Source: Rariglobus sp.
GTDB taxonomy: Bacteria > Verrucomicrobiota > Verrucomicrobiia > Opitutales > Opitutaceae
Assembly: GCA_029266495.1 (NCBI GenBank)
Contig: JAQSWS010000062.1
Location: 1-40,933, forward strand
Reading direction: 5' to 3'
Length of the DNA: 40,933 nt
Part shown: positions 7,925 through 16,793 of the stretch, one piece after another
Layout of the letters: every line of letters begins with the position of its first letter
Numbering within the stretch: position 1 is the stretch's first letter
Position numbers and translations under genes: made by a program
The notes under the pieces: model-generated
What the model was told of the DNA's origin: nothing
Seen by the model: the letters and a program-made list of their open reading frames with translations, nothing else
Database searches by the model: none

Positions 7925-9868
7925 ATGGACCAGAACCTTTTGCTCACGGTTGAAAAGCTTACGTTGAATCCGCATCTGCAGCGGGGATGGATCGCGCATC
8001 AGACTTTTGTCATCAAAAACGTGCCGGCGCAGACTTATCTTGTCGTGAGCAGCGACCAGGCGCGGGTGCTGGATGCCTTCGCGCACGGAGAGACCGTGCC
8101 GAAGGTGCTCGCGACGGTGCTGCGCGAGCGCGTCTGCCTGCCGCTGCGGGAATTTTACGAGCTGGTGGTCAAGGCGCATCAGGCGGGGGTCCTGTGTTCC
8201 GGCCAGTCCCGAAAACCAGTGCGCGAGCCGATCCGATGGCCGGCATTGAAGGCGGGATTTATGCTTTGGCCCTCGGCCTTGGTGGCGGTGCTGGCGCTTG
8301 CCTGGCTGGTGGCGGGTTGGCCGGGATTTCCAGACGTGTGGGAATGGACGCAATTGATGGCGGGGCTGGTCGTGGCGCTGGTGGCGCTGAGTGCCGGACA
8401 AATATTGGCGGCCTCCCTCCTGGCGGGTGCCGGCGGGGAGGTGTATCCGCGAAAATTCGTGGCGTCGCTGGTGTGGTTGCACGTGCGGTTCGACTTGGGA
8501 GATCGCAAGCTTTTGCGTCCGTTCGAGCAGGCGTTGATCAAGCTGGCGGCCAATCTGCCGCTGTCGGCCGCGTTGCTGGTCGCATTGATGAAATTCCCCG
8601 CGGCGGCGCCTTCGCTGGCGGCGGTCTGGCTGCTGGCGTGGCGTCCCTGGGGGGCGGGCCTGTTCCGGCGGCTGGCGGGTCTGCTCAACCGGTATCCGCA
8701 TCTCGATACGGACACCCGGTTCCTTTTTCTGCCCAACCAGCGGCCACAACTGCACTGGCGCGCCTGGTGGCGGCGGTGGGACTGGCGGGTATGCGCGCTG
8801 GAGCTGGTCTGGGCGGCCGGGTGGTCGCTGCTGGTGGCCCGTATCGTTCTCGATGCCTTCGAGCTGTCGTTCGTTGAGGCGGCGAGTGACTGGGATCATT
8901 GGTCTTCGGCGCTGCCGTTGGTCGGGTGTGCGCTGTTGCTCAGCATCGCGGTGATCATGGTGCGCCGATGGCGGGACGGCTTGCGCCAGGCGGGGCGCAG
9001 GTTGCGCCAGCACTGGGCGCGCACGCTGCGACACTGGCGGCACGATTATACCTTCCCCGACACCGAGGCGGCGTTGCTGCGGGTGGCGGCGGCGCATCCT
9101 TTGCTCGGGCAACTCAGTCCCTACGACCAGGCGGTCATCGTGCGGGCCTGGCGTCCGGTGACGCGCAAGGCGTGGACACCGCTCGCCGATGCGGAGGCGG
9201 AGGGTTCCCACGTGGGACTCATTCTTTCGGGACGGGCGACCGCCAGCCGGACCGGCCGGAGCGGGCGGCAGGTGCGGGCGCTGTCGCTGGCGGAGGGCGA
9301 TTTTTTTGGACTGCCGCATCTGAAGCCGGGCGGGGATGCGCTGCTGGGAGTGAGGAGCCGCACGCCGATCGCCGCGATGCTGCTGCCGATGCCGGTGTTC
9401 AAGGACGTGGTGATGACCCGGCTGGATCCGGAGGCCATCTATGATCTGACGCATAAATACGCCTTTCTGCAGCGGCTGCCGGTCTGCGCCTACTGGCACA
9501 TGCATGCGGTGGCGCGTTTCGCGCGGCTTTCGCAGATCACGAGTTATTCAGACGGTGATTTTATCCTGCGCGAGCAGGATGACGCGCGCTGGTTCTACAT
9601 TCTTTATGAAGGGATCGCCCATGTGCGCAGTCGCGGGAAATTAAAATCCCGGCTCAAGGCGGGGGATTTTTTTGGCGAGATCAGCTTGCTTCAAAACAGC
9701 GTGACGGTTGCCGATGTCGTCGCGCATGGGACGGTGCGGTGCTTGCAAATCGACCGGACGAGTTTCCTGCGCTTCATGACCCACAATCATCATGTGGCGC
9801 TGCAGTTGGAAAAAATCAGTTCTGCGCGTCTGGGCCGGCCGGTGTTTCCGCTGATGCCGGGGATGTAG
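7925..9868 (+). CDS. membrane protein with two cyclic-nucleotide-binding-like domains and an M50-like region without HExxH
   Basis: 647 residues. An N-terminal soluble part (1-100) resembles the PqqD-like winged region before M50-type membrane proteins (SDQARVLDAFAHGETVPKVL, then a helical end at HQAGVL). Several membrane segments occupy about 112-225 and 290-345. Where M50 peptidases carry HExxH, residues 155-160 read LSAGQI, followed by a GAGGEVYPRKF stretch that aligns in position with the usual glycine motif; the metal ligands are absent. Two cNMP-type beta-barrels follow, about 395-505 and 520-640, the second with EGIAHVRSRG, AGDFFGEISLL and VADVVAH. It is likely a sensor or regulator coupled to the upstream response regulator. 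The family is assigned by pattern only. Confidence 0.7.
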   Translation: MDQNLLLTVEKLTLNPHLQRGWIAHQTFVIKNVPAQTYLVVSSDQARVLDAFAHGETVPKVLATVLRERVCLPLREFYELVVKAHQAGVLCSGQSRKPVREPIRWPALKAGFMLWPSALVAVLALAWLVAGWPGFPDVWEWTQLMAGLVVALVALSAGQILAASLLAGAGGEVYPRKFVASLVWLHVRFDLGDRKLLRPFEQALIKLAANLPLSAALLVALMKFPAAAPSLAAVWLLAWRPWGAGLFRRLAGLLNRYPHLDTDTRFLFLPNQRPQLHWRAWWRRWDWRVCALELVWAAGWSLLVARIVLDAFELSFVEAASDWDHWSSALPLVGCALLLSIAVIMVRRWRDGLRQAGRRLRQHWARTLRHWRHDYTFPDTEAALLRVAAAHPLLGQLSPYDQAVIVRAWRPVTRKAWTPLADAEAEGSHVGLILSGRATASRTGRSGRQVRALSLAEGDFFGLPHLKPGGDALLGVRSRTPIAAMLLPMPVFKDVVMTRLDPEAIYDLTHKYAFLQRLPVCAYWHMHAVARFARLSQITSYSDGDFILREQDDARWFYILYEGIAHVRSRGKLKSRLKAGDFFGEISLLQNSVTVADVVAHGTVRCLQIDRTSFLRFMTHNHHVALQLEKISSARLGRPVFPLMPGM

Positions 9869-9898
9869 GCGTGGGCGGGGACGCCGCGTCCACTTTGT

Positions 9899-11020
9899 TC
9901 AGGCCGTCACGGTTTCGAGTGAGCAGCCATCGGCGCCGGCGGATGGGGTTTCGCAATTGGGACGGGCGATGACGCCCGGGTAGGGTTCGTCGGCGAAGAT
10001 TTTTTCCGGCTCGGCGAGCAGGTGGCGGTCGCAGACGGCAAAGAGCTGGGCCTCGGTTTCGGTGCGGCGCATGTCGTGAAGAAATGCTCCGGTGCCGTCG
10101 ACGCTCTGGCCGACGAAGTTGAGGTATTTCTTCATCTTGTTCACGTGGTCGCGCTCGGGAAGGCCGGCATGGTCGGTCGCGGTGTAGAGGCGCGCGATGT
10201 AGTCGCGCACCTGGGCGAGGGTGACCGGCGTCACGGCTTGACCGGCGAAGGCCTCGCGGCACTGGCGGAAGATCCAGGGATTCCGGATCGCATGGCGGCC
10301 GATCATGACGCCGGCGGCCTTGGTTTGTGCGAGCACGCGGACGGCGGTTGCGGCGGAAGTGATGTTGCCGTTGGCCAGAACGGGGCATTTCACCCGTTCG
10401 ACCGCGCGGGCGATGTAATCATAGTGGACCTCGCTGCGATACATCTCCTTCACGGTGCGACCGTGCAGGCTGAGCAGGTCGACGCCGTGTTTGTTGATCA
10501 GATCGAGGATGCGTTCGAAGTGATCGGTCGTTTCAAAACCGATGCGCATCTTGACCGTGAACAGGCCGGGGACGGTTTGCCGGAGGACGCCGAGGATTTC
10601 GTCGATTTTGGCGGGATCGCGGAGGAGGCCGCCGCCGACGTTTTTCTTATAAACCTTGGGCGCGGGGCAGCCCATGTTGAGGTCCACCCCGGCGACGGGA
10701 TGGTGAAGCAGTTCGGCGGCGGAGCGGGCGAGGTGATGGAGGTCTTCGCCGATGAGCTGGGAGAACACGGGCCGGCCGGTGGCATTTTCGTCGATCGAAC
10801 GGAGGATGTGCTTTTCGAGTTTGGACTGGGCGTGGACGCGAAAGAACTCAGTGAAAAAATAATCGGGCGCGCCGTAGTGGGAGATCACTCCCATGAACGC
10901 CAGGTCGGTGACGTCCTGCATGGGCGCGAGCGCAGTGAGGGGCTGGCCGGGCAGGATGGAAGCCGGAAGCGCGGAAGGCAGAGGACCGAGGACGGAGGAC
11001 GCAGGGACGGAGGAGGTCAC
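9899..11020 (-). CDS. tRNA-dihydrouridine synthase
   Basis: FMN enzyme that reduces uridines in the D loop of tRNA. Signatures: LAPMQDVTDLAF, LIGEDLHHLARSA, GVDLNMGCPAPKVYKKNVGGG (Dus signature with the catalytic-type Cys), KMRIGF, LLSLHGRTVKEMYR, VLANGNI and AGVMIGRHAIRNPWIF. The start is uncertain. The only upstream ATG (11134) would overlap the preceding gene by 65 bases and adds a basic, low-complexity tail; GTG at 11020 is used here, but it also lies in a heptad repeat. The Dus fold itself begins about 30 residues later. The stop is 31 bases from the convergent gene at 9868. Confidence 0.9.
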   Translation of the reverse strand: MTSSVPASSVLGPLPSALPASILPGQPLTALAPMQDVTDLAFMGVISHYGAPDYFFTEFFRVHAQSKLEKHILRSIDENATGRPVFSQLIGEDLHHLARSAAELLHHPVAGVDLNMGCPAPKVYKKNVGGGLLRDPAKIDEILGVLRQTVPGLFTVKMRIGFETTDHFERILDLINKHGVDLLSLHGRTVKEMYRSEVHYDYIARAVERVKCPVLANGNITSAATAVRVLAQTKAAGVMIGRHAIRNPWIFRQCREAFAGQAVTPVTLAQVRDYIARLYTATDHAGLPERDHVNKMKKYLNFVGQSVDGTGAFLHDMRRTETEAQLFAVCDRHLLAEPEKIFADEPYPGVIARPNCETPSAGADGCSLETVTA

Positions 11021-11024
11021 GGAG
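10981..11024. repeat. heptad array GGACGGA type at the dus 5' end
   Basis: Units GAGGACC, GAGGACG, GAGGACG, CAGGGAC and GGAGGAG in period 7. Read along dus they are CCGTCCT-like. If the open frame is translated from upstream they encode a Ser/Val/Pro-rich extension. Same sequence family as at 2227-2281. Confidence 0.65.
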
Positions 11025-11069
11025 GATGCGGAACGGGCATCCCTGAGCTCACGCCCAGGGCCATGCGGA

Positions 11070-11549
11070 TTACTTGTCGTCTTCCTCGTCGGGGGCGTCG
11101 TTTTCCTCGCTTTGCTGGCGGAGGACGCGCTCAAGGATCTCGGTCATGTCCTCGACGGTATCGTAGACTTTGCGGGCGACGAACAAGGGGCGCTGGTGCT
11201 GGAGCGCGAGGACGGTCGAGTCGCTGGGGCGCGCGTCGAGCTCGACGATTTTTTTGCCGAGTTCGTTCTCCATGCGGAGGAGGATGCGGGCGAAAAACGT
11301 GCCTTCGTTGACGTCGTTGATGACGACATGGTCGATGGATGCGCCCAGTCCGGTGAGGATGTGCCCGATCAAGTCGTGGGTGAGGGGGCGCTCTTTTTTG
11401 ACGCCGTCCATGGTCATCTGGATGGCATTGCCGACCGAGTGGTCGACGTAGATGACGAAGGTTTTGTTGTCGTCGCCGAGGAACACGGCGCAGCCATTGG
11501 AGGTGGGCATCACTCCTTTGACGATCACGGGCACGACATCATTCTTCAT
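11070..11549 (-). CDS. bifunctional nuclease (DUF151/BFN) domain protein
   Basis: 159 residues. The BFN fold is recognised from SNGCAVFLGDDNKTFVIYVDHSVGNAI, the Arg/Leu-rich KERPLTHDLIGHIL, VVINDVNEGTFFARI and LDARPSDSTVLALQ (the conserved DARPSD motif). Plant and archaeal members have been reported with nuclease activity; bacterial members are mostly uncharacterised. The tail is acidic (EENDAPDEEDD). It precedes dus on the same strand, and the two probably share a transcript. Confidence 0.9.
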   Translation of the reverse strand: MKNDVVPVIVKGVMPTSNGCAVFLGDDNKTFVIYVDHSVGNAIQMTMDGVKKERPLTHDLIGHILTGLGASIDHVVINDVNEGTFFARILLRMENELGKKIVELDARPSDSTVLALQHQRPLFVARKVYDTVEDMTEILERVLRQQSEENDAPDEEDDK

Positions 11550-11646
11550 GGGCGAAAAGTGGGCGGGGGAGGGGCGGGGCGCAAGTGCGGGCGAAGGAAA
11601 CGAAAAGACGGCCGCGGGGCGGACCTTCGTTCTCCCAAAAGGTTGT

Positions 11647-12498
11647 CTATTCGAAACCGAGGAGGTGGATGCCCCAGGCTTTCGCCTGGGCGAGGACGGC
11701 GGGCTTGTCGAGGAGGATGACGCGGCCGGTTTCGACGGCGGCGGCGGTGAGGCCGGCTTCGCGCATGGTTTCGAGGGTCTTCAGGCCGAAGCAGGGGACG
11801 TCGAAGCGGTAATCCTGGCGGGCCTTGACGGTTTTGACGAAGATGGCTTCGTCGGTCTTGAACTCGCCGGCACGGCGGAGCATGGCGTCGGTGCCTTCAA
11901 AGGCTTCGACGGCGAGGACGGTGCCCTTGCGGACGACGCAACCCTGGCCGATGTCGAGGCGGGCGCATTCGCGGGCGATCTGGACGCCGTGGGCAACGTA
12001 GTCGTCGTCGATCGGAAAACTGCGGCCGGTCATGCAGCCGGCGGACGCGAGCTGGTCGTCGAGGAAGCTGCGAGCGTCGAGGAGATGGATGCCGAGGGCT
12101 TCGATCTCGCGGGCGATGGCGCCGAAGATCGTCTCGGCGTTGCGACGCTTGAGCGACATGAGGATGCGGGCGGCCTTGAAGTCGGGGTGGAGGCCCTTGA
12201 AGAGACGGCGCGGGGTGATCTGCCCGGCCATCAGGGCGCAACCGGCCTCGTAGTCCTTGAGGGTGGCGAGCATCTTGCCGAGCTGGCCGACCTGGATGAC
12301 GCGGCGGTCGGAGGCGGGAAACGACTCGATCAAGTCGGGCCGGGTTTCCTCGTCGAAGGCGATCAGGCGAAGGGGGACGCCGGCGCGACGGACCGCCTGC
12401 GCCACCAGCACGGGGTAGATGCCCTGGCCGGCGATGAGCGCGACGGGTTTTTGCGGGTTGAAGCCAGGGGGAAGAAAGGCGGACGAGGCGGACGACAC
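11647..12498 (-). CDS. lpxI: UDP-2,3-diacylglucosamine diphosphatase LpxI
   Basis: Lipid A pathway: hydrolyses UDP-2,3-diacylglucosamine to lipid X and UMP; it is the LpxH substitute in many bacteria. 283 residues with GTG start at 12498, the usual LpxI length. It shows the N-terminal VALIAGQGIYPVLVAQA, GKMLATLKDYEAGCALMAGQI, the central DARSFL with GCMTG, and the diagnostic VEAFEGTDAMLRRAG. KPAVLAQAKAWGI is near the C-terminus. An ATG-initiated frame would run deep into rlmN, so it is rejected. Outer-membrane biogenesis fits with lptF nearby. Confidence 0.9.
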   Translation of the reverse strand: MSSASSAFLPPGFNPQKPVALIAGQGIYPVLVAQAVRRAGVPLRLIAFDEETRPDLIESFPASDRRVIQVGQLGKMLATLKDYEAGCALMAGQITPRRLFKGLHPDFKAARILMSLKRRNAETIFGAIAREIEALGIHLLDARSFLDDQLASAGCMTGRSFPIDDDYVAHGVQIARECARLDIGQGCVVRKGTVLAVEAFEGTDAMLRRAGEFKTDEAIFVKTVKARQDYRFDVPCFGLKTLETMREAGLTAAAVETGRVILLDKPAVLAQAKAWGIHLLGFE

Positions 12499-12563
12499 GG
12501 CGATGACGTTGCAGGGTTGCACCGGGCGCGGAAACAAAAAAGCCGCGCGGGTGGCGGGCTGTT

Positions 12564-13679
12564 TCAGGCGGACGCGAGTTCGCGGTCCTTCTCGGTCTTG
12601 AGGCGGAGCTGGCCGCAGGCGGCGTCGATGTCGTGGCCTTTTTCGCGTCGCAGGGTGACCGAGACGCGGGCGTCGCGAAGGATGTCGGCGAAGCGTTCCT
12701 GGCGCGTGTTCGACGGGCGCTTCCACGGCAGGCCCTCGACGGTGTTGTAGGGGATGAGGTTCACGTGGGCGTGAAGATCGATCGCGATGTCGCGGAGTTT
12801 CTCGGCCTGGTCGAGCGAGTCGTTGATTTCCTCGATCAGGATGAATTCGAGGGTGACCATGCGTCCGTGCTTTTCGTTGAAGGCCTTGATCGCGGGGAGG
12901 AGTTTTTCCAGCGGGTAGGCCTTGTTGACGGGCATGATTTTTTCACGGACCTCGTTGGTCGCGCCGTGGAGCGAGATGGCGAGGCGGATGCCGAGGGGTT
13001 CCTCGGCGAGCTTGAGGATCTTGGGGACGAGTCCGCTGGTTGAAAGGGTGATGCGGCGGGCGCCGACACCGAGGCCCCACTCGGCGTTGACGATGGTGAG
13101 GGCGCGGATGATGGCGTCGTAGTTGGCGAGTGGTTCGCCCATGCCCATGACCACGATGTTGTCGAAGGAGGCGAGTTCCATGCGGGCGCGCGGGGTGCGG
13201 GCGTCCTCGCGGTAGCAGACCTGAAGGAGCTGGGCGACGATTTCGCCGGCGCTGAGGTCGCGCTTGAGTCCGGCGAGACCGGAGGCGCAAAAGGCGCAGG
13301 CCATGGCGCAGCCGACCTGGGTGGAGATGCAGATGGTCTTGCGGGAGAGGTCGAGGCCGACGCCCTCCTGGGGCACGCGGATGATGACGGTTTCGATGAG
13401 CGATTTGTCGCCCATTTCGAGGAGCAGCTTGTCGGTGACGTCGAGGGATTGTTTGCCGGAGACGAGGGACGCGGGCATGAGTTCGAACGTCTCGTCGAGC
13501 CAGGCGCGGAGAGGCTTCGAGAGGTTGGTCATGTCGTCCCAGGTGCGGGCGCGTTTTTTGTAGACCCACTCGAGGATTTGTTTCGCGCGGAAGGCCGGCT
13601 CGCCCTTTTCGCGCAGACGCGCGGTGAGGGAGTCAAGGGTTTCGCCGGTGAGCGGCGGTTTGGCGGGCGTGAACTTCAT
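12564..13679 (-). CDS. rlmN: dual-specificity rRNA/tRNA adenine C2-methyltransferase RlmN
   Basis: Radical SAM enzyme that methylates C2 of A2503 in 23S rRNA and A37 in some tRNAs. 371 residues. The cluster-binding CAMACAFC has Cys124, Cys128 and Cys131; the second catalytic Cys355 is in GHDIDAACGQLR. Also NIVVMGMGEPLANYD, RITLSTSGLVPKI and RLAISLHGATN. The pattern fits RlmN rather than Cfr. It is upstream of lpxI with a 65-base gap on the same strand, and divergent from lptF. Confidence 0.96.
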   Translation of the reverse strand: MKFTPAKPPLTGETLDSLTARLREKGEPAFRAKQILEWVYKKRARTWDDMTNLSKPLRAWLDETFELMPASLVSGKQSLDVTDKLLLEMGDKSLIETVIIRVPQEGVGLDLSRKTICISTQVGCAMACAFCASGLAGLKRDLSAGEIVAQLLQVCYREDARTPRARMELASFDNIVVMGMGEPLANYDAIIRALTIVNAEWGLGVGARRITLSTSGLVPKILKLAEEPLGIRLAISLHGATNEVREKIMPVNKAYPLEKLLPAIKAFNEKHGRMVTLEFILIEEINDSLDQAEKLRDIAIDLHAHVNLIPYNTVEGLPWKRPSNTRQERFADILRDARVSVTLRREKGHDIDAACGQLRLKTEKDRELASA

Positions 13680-13761
13680 GCGGAAGCGGGAGGAGAGGGA
13701 GGGTCGGGCGTTACGGGCGAAATTGAAGGAACCGAATTGAGTCGGACGTTGCTGTCAGACT

Positions 13762-13795
13762 ATCAACCCTCAACGCTCAACCCTCAACTGTTCAA
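13762..13795 (+). repeat. heptad array CTCAACC type before lptF
   Basis: TATCAAC, CCTCAAC, GCTCAAC, CCTCAAC and TGTTCAA run directly into the lptF ATG at 13796, leaving no room for a Shine-Dalgarno sequence. The polarity matches the recR leader. Confidence 0.8.
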
Positions 13796-14917
13796 ATGAA
13801 CCTTCTTCAGCGCCACATCTTTGCGAGTGTGTTTTTCAGCTGTCTGGTGGCGGCGGGGATATTCTCGTTTGTGCTGATCGTGGGCAACGCGTTGAAGGAC
13901 CTGCTGGGTTACCTCCTCGCCGGGCAACTGACGGTGGAGACCTTTATCAAGTTAACCGTCCTGCTGGTGCCGTATGTGGGGGTGCATGCGCTGCCGGTCG
14001 GCATGCTGACGGGCGTGTTGCTGGTGTTGGGGCGCATGTCGGCCCAGCAGGAGATCACCGCGATGCGTGCGGCGGGGCTGGGACTGGGCTACCTGGCAAA
14101 ACCGATCCTGCTGATCGCGGTGGCGGGGGTGGTCGTTTCGTTGGGGCTGAACTTTTATTATATGCCGCAGGCGCGGACGCTTTATCGCAAAACCGTCAAT
14201 GAAGCCGTGCGGCAGAACCCGTTGAGCATGATCGTGGAGAAGACGTTCATCCGGGAGTTTCCGGGCGTGGTGATTTATGCGGGGGAGAAGAAGGGCGGGG
14301 AGCTGGCGGACGTCTGGTTCTGGAGACTCGACAAGGAAAAACGCGTGACGGAGTTTTTGAGGGCGAGGACGGGGCGCGTGGATTACGACGAAGAGAACAA
14401 TGTGATGAAAGTGGCTTTGCTGGATACGTTTTCAGACCGGCGCAACCCGAAGAACCCCGAGAACTTCGCCAATACGGACACGCAGGTATCCATGGGAGAA
14501 GTGGCCGTGGATATTCCCATGGGCAACCTGTTCGGTGCACGCGGAACTTCGCGCAAGCTGGGTTTGCTTACGTTCGACGAATTGTGGAACCGGCGGAAAC
14601 AGCTCGGACTCGAGAATGCCCCGCTGGCGGAGCGCATGAAGGTTTCGGTTGCGCTCAACGAGAAGGCGGCCGGCTCGCTGACGATCCTGGCGTTTGCGTT
14701 GCTGGCGATTCCGCTCGGGATCAAGGTCTCGCGCAAGGAAACCACGGCCAACCTGGGGGTCGCGCTGTTGCTGACGCTTTTGTATTATTTCCTGAACGTG
14801 ATGGTGAGCTGGCTGGATCGCTCGCCCGCGCTCCGGCCGGACCTGTGGCTGTGGCTGCCTCCGGTGCTTTTCATTGGTCTGGGCGTGTGGCTGTTCCGCC
14901 GGGTGGAGCGGATTTGA
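13796..14917 (+). CDS. LptF/LptG-family permease
   Basis: 373-residue inner-membrane component of the lipopolysaccharide export ABC transporter. Three membrane helices at about 12-115, then a periplasmic beta-jellyroll (about 130-265, with FPGVVIYAGEKKGGELADVW), then three helices at about 290-370. LPVGMLTGVLLVLGRMSAQQEITAMRAAG is the conserved coupling region that contacts LptB. Whether it is F or G cannot be decided without its partner, which is not adjacent. Confidence 0.9.
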   Translation: MNLLQRHIFASVFFSCLVAAGIFSFVLIVGNALKDLLGYLLAGQLTVETFIKLTVLLVPYVGVHALPVGMLTGVLLVLGRMSAQQEITAMRAAGLGLGYLAKPILLIAVAGVVVSLGLNFYYMPQARTLYRKTVNEAVRQNPLSMIVEKTFIREFPGVVIYAGEKKGGELADVWFWRLDKEKRVTEFLRARTGRVDYDEENNVMKVALLDTFSDRRNPKNPENFANTDTQVSMGEVAVDIPMGNLFGARGTSRKLGLLTFDELWNRRKQLGLENAPLAERMKVSVALNEKAAGSLTILAFALLAIPLGIKVSRKETTANLGVALLLTLLYYFLNVMVSWLDRSPALRPDLWLWLPPVLFIGLGVWLFRRVERI

Positions 14918-14934
14918 GCCTTGCCGGCCAGGAT

Positions 14935-14963
14935 GACCAGCCCGGGTTTGGGTCGGGCTGGTC
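14935..14963. terminator. bidirectional hairpin between lptF and leuA
   Basis: A perfect 10-bp stem GACCAGCCCG/CGGGCTGGTC with a 9-base loop sits between the two convergent genes. No T tract follows on either strand. Confidence 0.6.
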
Positions 14964-14988
14964 GATGATGGGGCTGTTTGCGCAGCGT

Positions 14989-16656
14989 TTAGTCTTTCGC
15001 CAGCGAGCGGTTGAGCGCGCTGACGACGGCCTTGATCGAGGCGAGCTCGATGTTGGTGTCGATACCGGCCCCGAAGAACGTGGTGTTACGCTCGGTCTTT
15101 ATCTGGATGTAGCTGACGGCGCGGGCCTCGGCGCCACTGCCGAGCGAGTGCTCGGAGTAGCTGACGAGTTCGAACCTGGGCAGGCCGGCGGCGCGCAATG
15201 CCTGCACGAAGGCGTCGATCGGGCCGTTGCCGGAGCCGGTGATGATCTTCTCCTGGCCGTAGGCGAGCAGGTCGGCCTGGCAGGTGACCGCGCTGGCGCG
15301 TTCGATCGTGCGGAATTCCTTCAACGTGACCGGCGTCACGCGATCGATGTATTCGCTGATGAACACAGCATGGATGTCCTGCGGCGAGAGCTCGGCGCCC
15401 TTGGTGTCGGCGAGATCGTTGACCACCTTGCCGATTTCCTTGTGCATGAGCTTGGGCAACTGGTAGCCGAACTCGTTTTCGAGAACGTAGGCGACCCCGC
15501 CCTTGCCGGACTGCGAGTTGATCCGGATGATGGCCTTGTAGCTGCGGCCGATGTCGGCCGGATCGATGGGAATGTAGATCACGTCCCACGGGCGGCCGGG
15601 CTTCTGATACGGCCATGACTTTTTGATGGCGTCCTGGTGGGAGCCGCTGAAGGCGGTGAACACCAGTTCGCCGGCATAAGGATGGCGCGGGTGGACCTCC
15701 ATGCGCGTGCAACGCTCGTAGGTGTCGCGGATCGAGTTGATGTCGCTGAAGTCGAGCTTCGGGTCGATGCCGTGCGTGTAGAGGTTCAACGCGACCACGA
15801 CCAGGTCGAGGTTGCCGGTGCGTTCTCCGTTGCCGAAGAGCGTGCCTTCGACGCGGTCGGCCCCGGCCAGCAAGGCGAGCTCGGTGGCGGCCACGCCGGT
15901 GCCGCGGTCGTTGTGCGTGTGCAACGACACGATCGTGCGGTCGCGACGCGTGAGATGCCTGCACATCCACTCGATCTGATCGGCGTGGACGTTGGGCGTC
16001 GCATACTCGACGGTGGCGGGCAGGTTGAGGATGATCTTGTTGCCGGCCGTGGGCTGCCAGACGTCGGTGACGGCTTCACAGATCTCCAGGGCAAACTCGA
16101 GCTCCGTGCTCGTGAAGCTCTCGGGCGAATATTCCAGGCGCAAGTGCGTGCCGGCGTCGATCAACGCCTGGCCGTGCTTCTTGAGCAACGACACGCCCTT
16201 GACCGCGATGGCGACGATGTCGGCCTTGGACGCGCCGAAGACATATTCGCGCTGCTTGGGCGAGGTGGAGTTGTAGAGGTGGAAGATGACGTTTTTCGCA
16301 CCCTTCAAGGCCTCGAGGGAGCGCGTGATGAGCTCCTCGCGGCACTGGCAGAGAATCTGGATGGAGACGTCGTCGGGAATGCGTTTTTCCTCGATGAGGC
16401 GGCGGCAGAAATCGAATTCGATTTGCGAGGCGGAGGGGAAGCCGACTTCGATTTCCTTGAAGCCGATTTTCACCAACAGGTCGAAGAATTCGAGTTTCTC
16501 CTCGACGCTCATGGGCTGGGCGAGGGACTGGTTGCCGTCGCGCAGGTCGACGCTGCACCAGACGGGGGCGCGTTCGAGAACGCGGTTGGGCCATTGGCGG
16601 CCGGTCAATTGGACCGGGGGAAAGGGACGGTATTTCGTAACAGGAGCGGATTGCAT
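14989..16656 (-). CDS. leuA: 2-isopropylmalate synthase (type 2 LeuA)
   Basis: First committed step of leucine synthesis: condenses acetyl-CoA with 2-oxoisovalerate. 555 residues. SVDLRDGNQSL (metal-binding Asp) is at about 35-45, IEVGFPSASQIEFDF follows, HTHNDRGTGVAATELALLAGADRVEGTLFGNGERTGN carries the metal-binding His pair, and a C-terminal LeuA regulatory domain (about 430-550) has YSEHSLGSGAEARAVSYIQI and a GAGIDTNIELASIKAVVSALNR end. Length and sequence fit the actinobacterial-type LeuA rather than the E. coli type. A leader with leucine codons lies upstream. Confidence 0.96.
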   Translation of the reverse strand: MQSAPVTKYRPFPPVQLTGRQWPNRVLERAPVWCSVDLRDGNQSLAQPMSVEEKLEFFDLLVKIGFKEIEVGFPSASQIEFDFCRRLIEEKRIPDDVSIQILCQCREELITRSLEALKGAKNVIFHLYNSTSPKQREYVFGASKADIVAIAVKGVSLLKKHGQALIDAGTHLRLEYSPESFTSTELEFALEICEAVTDVWQPTAGNKIILNLPATVEYATPNVHADQIEWMCRHLTRRDRTIVSLHTHNDRGTGVAATELALLAGADRVEGTLFGNGERTGNLDLVVVALNLYTHGIDPKLDFSDINSIRDTYERCTRMEVHPRHPYAGELVFTAFSGSHQDAIKKSWPYQKPGRPWDVIYIPIDPADIGRSYKAIIRINSQSGKGGVAYVLENEFGYQLPKLMHKEIGKVVNDLADTKGAELSPQDIHAVFISEYIDRVTPVTLKEFRTIERASAVTCQADLLAYGQEKIITGSGNGPIDAFVQALRAAGLPRFELVSYSEHSLGSGAEARAVSYIQIKTERNTTFFGAGIDTNIELASIKAVVSALNRSLAKD

Positions 16657-16663
16657 GGGCGTG

Positions 16664-16793
16664 GACTTAGTCGTGATAACGTTGAACAGACGGGGATCGC
16701 AACGTCGCGTTTACTGGCGGCGGAACGACACGAACAGGCGGACGCACGATCAGCTGCTAGGCAGCGATTAGAGATCGTGCGCGTGACTAAGTC
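16664..16793 (-). promoter_or_regulatory. two GACTWAGTC elements bracketing the leuA leader
   Basis: On the minus strand GACTTAGTC is at 16793-16785, overlapping Leu10 of the leader peptide, and its exact reverse complement GACTAAGTC is at 16672-16664, ending 7 bases before the leuA ATG. In RNA they could pair over 9 bp and cover the leuA initiation region. Each is also nearly palindromic, so they could instead be two operator copies. The choice between these is inference. Confidence 0.5.
16744..16780 (-). promoter_or_regulatory. leader RNA hairpin at the end of the leuA leader peptide
   Basis: On the minus strand GCACGATC pairs with GATCGTGC (8 bp) and encloses an inner stem GCTGC/GCAGC with a CTA loop. 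The leader stop codon TAA lies in the internal bulge, so a ribosome finishing or stalling in the leader would alter this hairpin. Confidence 0.6.

Noticed and set aside
12499-12726. N-terminal extension of LpxI to the ATG at 12726
   Set aside because: It would overlap the rlmN 3' end for 160 bases and encodes Arg/Pro-rich low-complexity residues, while GTG at 12498 gives the usual length.
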